From the NCBI GenBank assembly GCA_001598975.1, contig BBXU01001058.1, positions 1 through 28,537 of the forward strand: a stretch of 28,537 nucleotides of DNA. The letters are read 5' to 3'. The stretch is from Parachlorella kessleri. Its lineage: Eukaryota; Chlorophyta; Trebouxiophyceae; Chlorellales; Chlorellaceae. Positions 1-11,376 of this stretch are shown piece after piece (within the stretch, counting starts at the first letter, position 1; each line of letters begins with the position of its first letter). The translations under genes and the position numbers were made by a program. Below the pieces are notes generated by a model. That model saw only the letters and a program-made list of their open reading frames with translations, searched no databases and was not told where the DNA came from.

Positions 1-264
1 GGCGCGGGCGGGGGCGGGGGGGCCGATGTGGGGGCGTCTGTGCCTTGGACAGTCTTCTCACCACCCTTGTACCATGGCAGGGTCAGGCGAGCGGGAGGGT
101 TGTGACAGGCATGCTGCCTTGTTTATTGGCGGCACCAGGGGTGGGTCCAATGTGAGGAGACGCGCGGGGGCGGGGCCTCAGACTAACTGAGAACCCCCCA
201 AAGTTCCAAAGACATCTAGAAGCCTTGCGATACAAGCGCAGGTGCTGGGTGGGCGGCCCTGCAG
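1..264. other. Probable intron of the lipase gene
   Basis: No coding exon is recognisable here. The first bases are very rich in G (runs of five to seven G). The stretch ends in a CTGCAG acceptor at 259-264, directly before the first lipase exon. The lipase nucleophile motif (GHSLG type) that should precede this exon is not found here, so it probably lies in an exon upstream of the window. Confidence 0.45.
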
Positions 265-1556
265 TACCCCGAGGCGGATGTGCGGTGTTTCACCATGGGA
301 TCCCCTCGCGTGGGCAACGACCTGTTTGTGAGCGGTATCGAGAAGCTGGCAGGTAGGCTGTTGTATGCTTCATTCCCCGTGGCTGAGCTGGTAAGAGTTG
401 TGCCTGCCTGGCGCACTGGGCTGGCCTGTGTTGGGATCACAGCGGAGCGCAGCGTGCCTAAAGCTGTGCGCCGTGTGTCATCAGGAATCTCACGGCATCC
501 ATACCGGCTGGCCTCTGTGGTCAACCATGGCCAGCTTGGGGCCAGGCTTGAGGTGTTGCTTGCTTCAGCAGCCTGGCTGACGTGTTGGCAGTGGCACAGG
601 CCCTGCAAGGCGCCGGCAGGGCAGCCAGCTTGAAGAGTCCGGCGCTCTCCTGTACAAGTAGTCGGACATGGTGTGTGGGGCTATGAAGCTTGGTGCCCTT
701 GGGTGATGCAGGCACAATCCGGAGAGCACGGAACGACCATGACATTGTCACTTTCGTCCCCCCAAAGCTCGGTTACAGGTGTGCTAACAGAACGGCCTGG
801 TTGTAGCTGTCAGTCTTGCACTGAGGCGTAGGCGTTTGGCTGGGCTGCACGACGTGCGTCTGGGTTCTGCCCTGGCGTTAAACCCTGAGCAGGTTTTAAG
901 CGGAGCCCGTCCCCTGTGCATTGATGGTTTGATGTGATGGGGTGTGCTCCCCCGCAGTACTTGAAGCATGTGGAATAGAGACTTCAGTTTCAGGCAGATG
1001 CCCACTGTGGCCCAGTTGGCCTCTACACAACCCACACTGGCAGGAGAGGCCTGGTGCGAAGTGCCCAGCAAAAGGAGTCGCTTGTGTCCACAGGTTCTAG
1101 TGCTGTTTCTTTGCAGTCACGTGGAGCCGCATGCTGTCGTGCGCGGCACACCGGATGAAGCCAGTTGGATGCCCCTCTTCAAATGGGTCGCGCCCCAGAT
1201 GTAAGCGCTGCAGCCAACCTTGTTGAAATGGCATGGTTCTCTATATGTTACCCAGCCTGGCGGCTTTATCTGTGACTGAAGGTACAAAGGAAAGGAATAG
1301 CTGAGAGCACGCTGTGGTAGTCCGTTGTGAGCGTGAAATCTAGCTGCATATCCTGTCTAGGACCAATCTATCCATTTCATGGCAGGACATGGTGCCTACA
1401 TGTGTTTGTGTGTGTGTGTGCAGCATCAAGGTCTGCTTTGACCACTTTATCACGGGGTACATCAATGCGCTCAAGGGAGACCCATGCAAGGTCGAGCTGG
1501 GCCTCAAGGAGGATGACTCGGATGCTGGAAGCAGGGTGACCAGTACAAGTGGGTAG
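265..1556 (+). CDS. Class 3 (fungal-type) lipase, C-terminal part
   Basis: This is the 3' end of a triacylglycerol lipase-like serine hydrolase. The modelled exons are 265-352, 712-778, 1117-1200 and 1424-1556; all junctions are GT-AG and agree in phase. The first exon reads YPEADVRCFTMGSPRVGND, the strand and loop that follow the nucleophile elbow in this family. The second carries NDHDIVTFVPPKLGY, which holds the likely catalytic Asp. It continues in the third with SHVEP, matching the usual GY-x-HVG segment. The last exon contains CFDHFITGYINAL, whose His is the likely catalytic His, followed by a short acidic tail and TAG at 1554-1556. The catalytic Ser is not in the window, so the gene is incomplete at its 5' end. 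Substrate and location cannot be judged without the N-terminus. Family assignment is firm; the exact first acceptor is less so. Confidence 0.85.
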
Positions 1557-1624
1557 CTGTACTGCGAGCCACAGACACCCGCAGCAACCCATTGCTGGCG
1601 GCAAGTTGCTGCAGCTGCCCGACC

Positions 1625-1629
1625 TGTAA
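1625..1629 (+). terminator. Candidate polyadenylation signal of the lipase gene
   Basis: A TGTAA motif, the usual chlorophyte polyadenylation signal, lies 69 bases after the lipase stop codon. The spacing is similar to that seen after the DUF1499 gene. Confidence 0.5.
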
Positions 1630-3421
1630 GCCAGGCAGGTGGGTGTTGAAGCGTGCCTGCCTAGTGTGGTAGTGTGTGTCCTGGACCTCATTTCCCCAAG
1701 CTGACCTCTTGTGGCAATGGTCGCCGGACACAGCAACGCTTGAAGTTCCTATGAGTAACACCCTTGAGTTTAGTATGCCTTAGCTTGGTTAGAGTCTGGC
1801 TCACCTGATGAACTTTGAGCTTGTGCATTACATTCATGTAGACACCGCACTGTATACTCCCGCCCATGATAGTACACCATACGCCTGCTTTGGTTTCTCT
1901 ATGCCCTTGGCATTGCTTTTGGGTGTCGTATGGTCTCGTATGTATGTGCAGCGGCGCCAGTATAACCTTAGTAATACTCCTGTTGGCTAGCCTTCATGCA
2001 GAGGTCCTGCACTTGCACAGAGCTTCTGTAGTTCCTGCTTTGCTCTCTTGCTGCCCCCTTCATTTGGGTTTTCTTCTGAAAGCGGGTAGCTTGAGTACTG
2101 ATTACTCCCGCCAGCTTGGGCTTCAACATCCCAAGGGCTTTCAATGGCTGTCCCAGCCTTGACTGCTCACTTGTAGATGCTTTGCTTGCCTTCCCTTGCT
2201 GGGGTAGAGCACTGCTATGGTGATCCATGCCAATGACTTTGCTATGCGTGTCGACAGCTAGTAGCCTTGACCTTGCCTGCCTCCTACATGTGTTGTGCAT
2301 GTTTTCGTATGTGCATTGGTGCCAAATTACCGTGTTTATTGGCTTTCATGCTCATAAGTGGCTTCGGCCCTGCCCAGTTACAGCTGTGATGTGTTGGGTA
2401 TGAACTTCCTATTGCCAGGGTGATTTGTCGTGTGTACCTGTAGTCATTGCTGATTTGTCGTTTTTAGTACTCAGTTCAAATATGTTGAAACCAATGCTAG
2501 CTTTTCTATATTTCTGAAAGCATGGCCCGTATGGTGGTGTTATGAGTATCCAAGGTTTGATAGAAACCTGTCCCTGCTGCCATGTTGTGGTGCTCACGTT
2601 AATGGTTGCCCTTTAGTTTGCTAAGCATCCTGCTTGCCATCAAGCCTTGTGTGTCCTATCTACAAGACCTCACCTACACTTCCTCACAGGTCCTCCCATA
2701 CAGTCGCGCTCTTACAGAGGAGAACTCTTATGGCGATTTGCCGTTGTACACAAGAAAGTTTGATTGTGTAAGCATTGCTTTAGCCAGGCACAATCTATCC
2801 AGCAAGCCGCCCAACGCCTACCAGGGCCATACAAGTACAATGCCGTATCGCTCAACCCATACATCTTATCAGCTGAAAACGTCAGTCAACAGTGTGGGGT
2901 AACGCAAACAATGCAAGGACACGGCTCCCTTTGTCAACAGTACTGTGTTCCAGTCAAAGTCAACAAGCCTGCACACCGGGTAGTGCGTTTGGGCGGCGCG
3001 CCCGATGAGCGTTCCAGTGAAAGAAAGTGGTATTTAAGAAGCAAGGCTTGTTAAGCAGGTATCAATATTTGCTAAAGCATGGGCTCACCTGCCCACACTG
3101 CCCCCACCGCGTGCAGCCGCCACAAGAATAATGATGCCTCCTAACTGCGACCATAGACAGCGCCAATGCCGCCCGGCCATCCTGGCTCATCCATTCCTGT
3201 CAAATTCGCTACACTACGCTACCAAGCTGAACACTTAACAGCGAAACTCCACACACACAATGCCCAGGCTACAGAACAGACACCTCCTTCAGTGAGAAAG
3301 CGGGACAGGGAAGCCTTACTGCAATGCTGTGGCTTCAAGCCAGCTGGCCGATGAATGGTACCCATATCCCCAGTCACAAGGACCGGGTGCAGCTGATCAG
3401 CAGCTGCAGCAGGGCATCACT
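1630..3421. other. Convergent intergenic region, no gene seen
   Basis: The stretch separates the 3' ends of the lipase gene (+) and DRP5B (-). It is less GC-rich than the flanking exons. Short open frames occur in all directions, but none has a recognisable domain, a coding-like residue mix or matching splice signals. It probably holds the 3' untranslated region of DRP5B. A TTACA (TGTAA on the minus strand) occurs at 2712-2716 but is about 700 bases beyond the DRP5B stop. An 11-base direct repeat occurs at 2421-2431 and 2451-2461. Confidence 0.5.
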
Positions 3422-6400
3422 TCATCGCATGGCTGACAGCACACCCCTGGCTGCGCCCTTGGGCAGCTCCAACGAGCCCAGCTTCTTGGCAAGCTTGCCG
3501 CTCAGGTCAGCGGAGGCCTGCAGGGTGCCATCAGGGAAGTGCTTATGTCCAGATTTGCTCCCACCATATGGGGATCTTGTGATGCAATATGCATCGCTGT
3601 AAGCGCCTTGTACAGTGGAGGCGCCCTCCTTCGGCAAGGCCTATGCTTCCTTTGGCAGTGCAAGGGTGGTGCTTCAGCTCATTGAACCTTCACACATTGT
3701 CCATAACCTGGTGGCTGATACATGTACTGACACACCCAACAGCCCCGACATCATGCTCGCCCCTTTCCTCCAGTGCGCCTTGTTGCTTACTAGAGGGTTT
3801 GCCTGGCTGGCATTCACAGGCGGCGCCCCTTGCGGCAGCTGCTGCTGCTGCACCGTGGCTGTGCCGTCTGCTGACTGGCGCAGCTTGGGTGTGTCGGGGT
3901 CGCCCTTAGCAGCGCCCTGCTGCTGCGCCAGCGTGGAGTGAATCATGGCAAACTTGCGCTGCAAGCGCTCCACCTGAGGCACATGGGAGTAAGATGGCAA
4001 GGGTCAGTGGCATGAGGGCGCTGTTATGGGCTGACAGAGGTGGGCCTGTCACATCGCACAATGCCGATCAGCACAACTCTCCTTCACAATGCTGCAATAG
4101 CACCCGAGGCCTGGCCAAGAAGCTGATTTGCCAACCCATGCTAGGTGGAAGCGCCTGGCAGCACACGAAGCTGCATACTAACAAGTAAGGAGGCCTGCAC
4201 GATGCCAGCAACCCCGATCTCCCATCACCTGATGCAGCTCGCTCTCCAGGTTCTTCAGCCTCTGCTCCAAGGCCGCCCGCACCGCTGCGACATCAAAGAC
4301 CTGCAGCAGGGCAGAGTTACGCACAGATCATACTTTTGACCATGTTTTCCAAGGGTGCTCTCCAGCAAGCGCAATGCTAACATAGCAGCCTGTGGGCAGG
4401 GAGAAAGCAGGGAACCACTTGCAACAACGCATTCCCAAACCCCTATAGAATTCTGGTCCCTTCTTTCATCCACACAGCTATCCTTGAGCAAGGTCTATGT
4501 GATAGTGATATCAAGCGATCGCCCTACCTCATCCAGGTCCTCCTCATACGCCTGCTCCAGCTCCTCGCGCAGGCGGTTGGGGAAGGTGTCGATCATGGGC
4601 ATCAGGAAGAAGCAGTTGAATTTCAGCTCCACTGCCTGCACGTAGTGGTCGCGAATGCCTGCGAGCCAACGCCCATGGCCAGGGTTAAGATGGGATGTGT
4701 TGCAAATCATTGTCCTCAAAGGGGCATTGCACCTGAAAGAAGAGTAACGCCTGCTTTGGCAGCACTCATGGCGACGCCAGCTTACACCCAATTCAATTCT
4801 AATCGAGCCACTGTCTCCACTCTGAGATACAACTCCCTGCCACGCAGCTGTGCCCAGGCCGTCTTCCATACCCGGCCAGGCTTACCCTCGAAGATCTGGC
4901 AGACCAGCGCCGCCACAATCTCCTCGCTCATCGACCCCAATGTGCGGTTCCACAGCGTGTTCTCCAGCACCTCCATCATGTTGCTGTTGGCAGTGGCCTC
5001 GGGCGACTTGCCACCCTTGACAGAACCCGCCGCACCTCCCTGTGGTGTAGTCACCTGCAGAATCTCAACTCCAAGATCTGTTTGTACTTGGGTGTGGAAA
5101 AGCTTTTCATGCACACTGAAGCGTCTTGCTGATGCGGCCAAAAGCGCAAGGAGTGCACCCCTAATGACAACATGAGGTAGTACGGATGGTTATGAGCTGC
5201 CCTCCCAAGCCGCACAGCAACCTTTTCACCCACCTTGGACAGCATGGACTTAAGGCTGGCACGTGACTTGGTGTGCAGGCTCCATGTCACATACCGCGTG
5301 GTGCTGATCAAGTCCTCAGTGCACTTGTTCCTGCAAGGTAGCATCCTCATCCCATTCCTAATGGTATCCAAGGCCACCTTCCCAAGGTAAGCTGCTTGGG
5401 AAGAGGTGCCCAAGTATTTGGTGCAAAGCCCATCTAGTGTGGCAGCTATTCCTGACCCTGCAAGCTGTTCATGACAACTGCGACACCCAACATGGCTAAC
5501 AGTAGAGGCCGCCCCACCTGCAGTTCTTTTCTGTCTCATCAATGTAGGCATGGTATGCCGCCCCCACCCTCTTCAAGAAGAGATCATGGCCATTCAAGAA
5601 CTGGCCATCCTTCTGCAGCAGGTGCATCGCGATGGGCAGCATGCGCCGCTGGATGTGCGACAGGCGATAGCCCAGCTGCAATCAGGCAAGGGGGGTGCAA
5701 AGCAGGCTTAGCAATTGGCGGTGAGTTAGCAGGGACACAGCATGTCAGGTGGCATAGCTTCACTTGTGCTGGCAGGTCCGACTCCCTTAGTATATTCAGT
5801 ATGATGAAACGGAGCACTTCCCAACCGTGGTGGAGGGCATGCTGTAGCAATTCAACCGCAAAGCAACAGCGGCCGAAGCAGAAAAGGCGTGACCGAGACC
5901 AAGAGGCCGCTGGCTTCTGCCCCACCTGGTGCAAGAAGGGCTCGAAGATGTCTCGCGCCTTGGACACCGCAATGACACAGGCCGTGCGGGTGTAGTTGAC
6001 ACCATCATGCAGGTCGTCAATGCCACAGGCATTGACAATCTCCTCGCGCGATATGTCAGGGCACGTAATGGTCCCCACGCCTGCATGTCGCCACAAAGAC
6101 CATAATGGTCAAAAGCCAACTGCGGGTCATGTCTGCGGGATGCCAGAACCATGTGGCATGTTGAGGATGCACGGAGTCTATGCACATGTTTGAGCCAAGT
6201 CCATAAAGCCAAGAGCTGAACCCTGCTGCAATATGCAACCTTACTCATGTCCTTGCCTTTCCTTGCCTAAGCCCACCTTAACATCCTAGTGTTAATCCCA
6301 CTATGAGCAATGCATCTCAGGCGCTGCAGCCAGCTGTACCTGCTCTGAACTCTGCCATAGCGCGGTGGTATTGTGCGCCACCAAACAGCCGCATGTGCGA

Positions 6401-9400
6401 ATTTGGCAGCGCCTCACAAATCGCCACTGGCTGGTTGTCGGGACCGACAAAGGCACCGCCGCGGATGTGCTCATCTGACAGCGTTTCACCAAAGCGGTCC
6501 GGTGGGGCAGCTACCGTGCCCTTGAGCAGCAGCTGCAGCTTGTTGAGGAAGGCCTCACGGAAAATGCGGCCCTTCTCCTGCAGGTAGAGCAGAGTTGCCT
6601 TACTCACTGCCTCTACAAACTACAAATGCCAAAGCCACAATAAACTGCTCATAAGGTATTCTCCTGACTTCATGATAACACACACGCCACCTTAATCATA
6701 CGGACAAAGCAGTGGCAGTGCACGCTTGGCAGTCTCATGCTCCAGCTTGGACAGGATTCCCTCCAGCAGTTTATAACTCCTTACCTTAAGCTTCTCCGGG
6801 TGCATATCGCTCAACTCCGACTGCGTCTCCTCAAGCCGTCTGCTAGCATTGCGATACTCCTTCTCCAGCACCGGCACGATAGTGGGCACATTCTCCAGGT
6901 ACCTGCAACATTGTAGGAGGCAAGCCTGCCTTTTTACCTGCCCCTTGATCGTGCTAAACTTTGACAATCTCGCAATCGTGTTGAACCACAGTGAACCCTG
7001 GCAATGCGCAACCTGCAGCCTTAAGCAAATATCCACAAGCCACCAAGAACTGCATACGCCATTCCAGGTAGCCAGAGTGGTCATCCCCTCCCCATAGTGC
7101 ACGCCGATGGCTGCTCTCACACCTTCACATCCAACGCACCTCCGTTGCAGCAGCTGCTCAAGGAAGCGGCGCAGCTGGCCCACACCAATGCGTGCCCTCT
7201 CAGCCTTGTCCAGCCTGCGCTGCAGGCGTGCCTCCAGCTCCGCCACGTCCATGGCTTCCCGCTCAGCCACTGCCTCCCTGAAGTGCTCGTTAGAACGGAA
7301 GATGGCATCCTTGGAATTGCCCACACGGCCAGAGGGCACAGACCTGCAGGGTAGAATGGGAATGACACCAACTGGTCAGGTTTAATGATCACTTGAAGGA
7401 TAAAACGGCGAGTGAAACCAAGGCCATGACCAGCCAGTGGTGGAGTCATCTGTGCGTTCTCCATGGGTGGCGGTTGCCTGTGCAGAGCATGACAAGGAAT
7501 AGTCCTCTGATAGGAGACAGTAAATCCTGTTGGCCGCAATGTTTCTTGCAACACGCACGTGAAGAATGGGCTACCGCCAAGCATGGTGGGCTCCAGCAGC
7601 CGCGCAGGGGGCCGCAGGTATGTCTCCACATCAGGTGGCCGCGCAAATTGGGGGATGCGCGTGTCTAGCTTGGTGGACACTACCACGGTGCGAGAGAGCG
7701 AGGGATCCACCTGCACAACGGCCAGTAACAGCGCGCCCTAGGTACTTGCTGTGCCATGGGGACCTCCATACATGTCCGGATGTGCCCTGGCAAACCGGGA
7801 CAGATTGCCACCACCCTGCACTAAATTATCAAGGCTGTACCCAAGGGATCCCAAACCATACCGTGTTTTAGCACAATCTGATTCCGCGCCGCATCATCCC
7901 AAACCACAGCAACACAGCCTTATCACCGCCCTTCTCAACCCTGAGCATGTAGTCTTCTTCCGTGCCACTGTCCCACACATTTACCACCCACCTGCATCAC
8001 TAGGCGCCGTGTGGTGGCATTGCTCCAATCATTCGAGTCTTCCAAGCACAGGATGATGTACTCCTTCTGCTCCATCTTCATCCGAACCATCTGCTCCACC
8101 TGACGCGCGCTGTTTTGCAGGCCGCTGTTGCGCTTGCCAGGCGCAGCAGAGATAAGGCCTGCACCATTAAGCCTCAACATGTTATGAAGCAAGCGATTTG
8201 GCAGGACTGGTAGCCTGCACGATGAGCTACCGATCCAGCCCCCTTATGCCAGCAGGTATAGGAGCACCCTTCACATCGGGTATAAGGTAAAAACACACTC
8301 CACCGGGGACACATAATAGAAGAAAAGTGACACGTTGCGAACAAATTCCATGTAGGTGTGCCACCCTGCCTCACCAGGGGTGTCAATGATGGTGAGGTTA
8401 GGACAAAACTTGTACTCGATCTTCACTACAATCTCCTTAGACCAGAACTGAGCCTCGCGGTCCAGGCGGGCATTCTCATTCTCAATGTACTCCTGCATCA
8501 TAGTACAGCTGGTCTGGATGATGCGCGGCCATGCAGCCCATGTCCTCCAACAAGCTGCCATGCAGGACTGGTAAAATGCCAAGGCTGTTGCAAGGCTCAT
8601 TCGCCTTGCACTTGCAATGCATGTGTGCCCTAGCATAGCGCTGGCTGCCAGCACACGCTGCATTCCTTACAGAAGAGCTTTGCACGCTCATGATCACTTG
8701 TCCTGCCCAAACTCACCTGCACCTCCTCCAGTGACACCTCCTGCTCCCCAAACTCCTCTGTCAGCAGATAGCACACTGGCTGCACACAGGCGGAGTTGTA
8801 CTTCATGTGCAGTGTTATGGGCCGCCGCGTCTTGGTGCCGCCGCCCACATGGTTGAACTGGAAGCCCATCAGAGCCTCCACCAGCGCTGCAGCCATAGCC
8901 AGCTAGTACCGCCTTCAATACTAACACTGAAGGGTTGACGGTGAGACAGCAAGGTTTAGTGGTCAGCCCAGGGACGACACAAGAAGCCCTGGACACCTGA
9001 CAGCACCTTCCCAAGCGACCATTTGTCCATGGCAGAGTTGAGTCGCAAACCTAGCAGGCCAAGCTGCTCGTGCACCGGCGCTCAGCTCAACAGGCATGAC
9101 AATACTGACCCGCCACCCTGCTGGCAGCGGTCTAGCCCTCGTAGCCCAGCTGCTGAGTCTGCATGCCTCTAACTCACCAGACTTGCCGTCCGTCTGGTGG
9201 CCAACCACCAAGATGGCGGGCGCGTCAAAGGGCTTCTCAAAATCCTGGGCCAGCGAGTGCAGGTCATTGTAGGCCTCGTACAGGCGTTCGTTGCCTGTCC
9301 TGAAGGCCCTCTCGGACCTCCCAGGAGATGCCTCAGTGGGAAAGTAGTCAAAGGAGGGCATGGACTGGCGCATCATGTTGTTGGCTGCTGCCTCGCTGCG

Positions 9401-9505
9401 GCGGTTTCTGACTGAGGGCGGAGTGCCCTCCGGCTCCAAGGGGTGGCTGTCCTGAGAGCCGCGTGGGTACCTGGAAGACTGCTGCGCCAGCCAGCGCTCG
9501 GCCAT
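3422..9505 (-). CDS. ARC5: Plastid-division dynamin-related protein DRP5B/ARC5
   Basis: DRP5B/ARC5 is the cytosolic dynamin GTPase that assembles on the outer envelope at the plastid division site and helps constrict it. The modelled exons, in minus-strand order, are 9505-9178, 8886-8717, 8492-8375, 8158-7992, 7710-7559, 7343-7140, 6902-6785, 6577-6340, 6080-5926, 5675-5518, 5330-5234, 5054-4886, 4658-4528, 4300-4229, 3973-3791 and 3517-3422. All junctions are GT-AG and in phase, giving 851 residues; the Arabidopsis protein is somewhat shorter. The GTPase motifs are intact: P-loop GHQTDGKS (about 102-109), TKTRRP, DTPG (203-206) and TKLD (274-277). The middle region carries GTVAAPPDRFGETLSDE, GGAQYHRAMAEFR and REEIVNACG, all close to plant ARC5. 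The GED-like end carries ELKFNCFFLMPMID followed by helical Glu/Leu-rich sequence. The Gln/Pro-rich tail from about residue 760 is lineage-specific, and its last intron (3790-3518) is the least certain. The ATG at 9503-9505 is the first in the frame. Confidence 0.95.
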
Positions 9506-9568
9506 GGCTTGACGGTTGCTGTCTGTCTGTTACTGAACAGGCCGATGGGTTTGGACCAACCGCATCAA

Positions 9569-9675
9569 GCCTGCCAAGGTTGGAAACAACAAGCCGACAG
9601 GGCGGTGATCAACCAAGGCGATGGGCGTGCTGAACTGTGACCGGTTGTCAAACCGCCTGCCTGCCAAGGTTGGAA
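9569..9675 (+). repeat. 17-base direct repeat in the shared promoter
   Basis: The sequence GCCTGCCAAGGTTGGAA occurs at 9569-9585 and again at 9659-9675, exactly 90 bases apart. The bases just upstream are also alike (CAACCGC against CAAACCGC), so this may be a decayed local duplication of about 25-30 bases. Confidence 0.8.
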
Positions 9676-9690
9676 TGTTTGAATACCCAC

Positions 9691-9723
9691 CCGCCAAAAT
9701 TTCTTGACTGCGCTTTTTGGCGA
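9691..9723. promoter_or_regulatory. Inverted pair of E2F-like sites
   Basis: CGCCAAAA at 9692-9699 and TTTTGGCG at 9715-9722 form a perfect 8-base inverted repeat separated by 15 bases. The left copy, read on the minus strand with its flank, is TTTTGGCGG, which fits the E2F/DP consensus WTTSSCSS. The right copy fits at all but the last base. Binding is an inference from the motif only. Confidence 0.45.
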
Positions 9724-9852
9724 CAATCAGCGTTTCTGACAGCAATTGATCTCGAGGACTGCAATCCGGATCTGTTCAGCTTGGGTGAAACCAGTGCTGG
9801 TACGGTGGCCACCTAGCGGCTGTAGTTTACTGCGCTAGAATACAGAACTAGC

Positions 9853-11129
9853 ATGAACCGCAGAAAGCATCTCACGCAACAGGAAATGGCGCTCCCACAG
9901 GAGGGTCAACAAATTGTCAGAGCATGCGGCAGCCGGGGGAGCAATCTTATAGAGGTAAGCCTGTCATGAAACCATTGATTTCGGTGCTTCCTTGGACTCC
10001 ATCGCAGTTGTCACGCGCAGACTGACTTGGCGCTTGCTGGATTTCTAGCCGAGCTGCACTTGTGCAGCCAGCTGTGCAGCTTATGGTTGCCCAGTAGTGA
10101 GTTCTACCTAAGAACAAGGGGTTGTGTCAGGCCACCAGCCCGCTGCTGTCGTGCCACTGTAGGTGGAGTACCCAGACGGGCGGTCCACCCTCTGCCTGCT
10201 GCCTGCCAAATTCCACAAGAAGCTGTGGATCAAGAAAGGCAGCTTCCTGTACATAGAGGCTGTTGCGGAGGCTGACAGCTCTGTCACAGGCCAGATAGTT
10301 CGGGTGCTGTATGAAGACGACGTCAAACAGTTGAAGAAGGTACCTGGTGTCTGGTGAGTTGCAGAGCAAGATGCCGCCGACTTTCCTACATGCTGCAGGA
10401 GGAAAGAAGGATGTAAGAGCTTGCATCCTTGCCCCCTTTGACAGTCTGCTTATGTGTTGCTGCTGGTGATGAACCTGACTTGCTTTAGGCTTGCAACTCA
10501 GCAGTTCACTGCTGCCTTGCCCAGGCCACCAGAGTTTCAGCAGCTGCAACCCCTTGAAGCTGTATTGCAAGACAAACTACAAGGTGCGGCCATGCCCGTG
10601 GTGTCGCACAACATGCCCTAGTGCTGGAGTAGGTTAAACTGCTGGCCTTTGATCTGCTGTTGGTAGCGGGAAACACATGCCCCTCGCAGTTGCCGGTCGA
10701 GGTGGCACATGTCCATACATGACCGTCGCAGCACAGTTGTCTGTTGGGACTACCAGTCCTTCCCTGCATGTGCGGCAAGTACTGGGCTTGCTGGGTTTGC
10801 GGAGTGATGAGCGGCGACCAAGGAGTGGATGCAGGGGTGTACTGGCTGGCTGCCTATGAGCCTAGCCACTTCACTACTCTGCAATGCTTGATGGTGGCAG
10901 GTTGTGCAATGGGGCAGCGATATCTGGACTAGTTGTTGTGAGGTTTACTTTCCACATGTGTGCAGGGGTGGACCTGTCAGACGAGGAGATCAACCGTACT
11001 AGTGAGAAAGTCGACGGCAGGGACGAGTCGGGGAGTGACAGTGATGCTGATTTGCCCCCCATCCAGCGGATACAGAACCGGCGGGTAGTTGAGTACGAGG
11101 TTTCAGAGTCGGATTCAGAGGAGGAGTGA
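9853..11129 (+). CDS. EIF1AD: EIF1AD-like RNA-binding protein (IF1/S1 fold)
   Basis: EIF1AD is a eukaryotic relative of eIF1A; the human protein has been seen on late pre-40S particles, so a role in 40S maturation is likely. The modelled exons are 9853-9954, 10163-10353, 10525-10583 and 10966-11129, all GT-AG and in phase, giving 171 residues. The N-terminus has the basic MNRRKHLTQQEM segment and QQIVRACGSRGSNLIEVEY, the start of the OB fold. The core has LPAKFHKKLWIKKGSFLYIE, close to the human MPSKYRKNIWIKRGDFLIV. The Trp that ends the domain is split by the second intron, which supports the 10353 donor. The tail is acidic and Ser-rich, with NRRVVEYEVSESDSEEE at the end, much like the human NRRQYHESEEESEEE. 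The length is close to human EIF1AD. It diverges from DRP5B across a short promoter and converges with FNTA 247 bases downstream. No TGTAA motif is seen after the stop. Confidence 0.93.
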
Positions 11130-11376
11130 TGTGGCTGACTATTCCCCATCTCAACAGTTTCTTGGGGTCATCCTATTGGGTAGAGTTTGTCAATGATGGC
11201 AGTGTCATGGTGCAATGCTCTGCTGTGTGCATATATTTTCCGTCCCTGCACTGACAATACTTCTTGGGTATTTGAACATGGTCAGCTTGCCAGCACAGAC
11301 TGGTGCCATTGCCTCTAGGGAAATTTCACAGTTGTTGGCGATCGCATACTGTACACTTCGCCCTGCCACACTCACC

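Larger units (their letters stand above)
9506..9852. promoter_or_regulatory. Shared promoter region of DRP5B and EIF1AD
   Basis: Only 347 bases separate the divergent start codons of DRP5B (minus) and EIF1AD (plus), so both 5' untranslated regions and promoters must fit here. The region holds a 17-base direct repeat and an inverted pair of TTTTGGCG sites, listed separately. I see no clear TATA box. Confidence 0.6.

Noticed and set aside
940..980. Small lipase exon reading YLKHV after CCCGCAG
   Set aside because: No phase joins it to the preceding exon without a stop codon. Direct joining of 778 to 1117 gives GYSHVEP, which matches the family.
1403..1421. TG dinucleotide run
   Set aside because: It is the tract just before the last lipase acceptor and is short enough to be ordinary intron sequence.
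2606..3054. Overlapping plus-strand frames in the convergent gap
   Set aside because: They lack any domain, have no convincing start context and show residue mixes typical of non-coding sequence.
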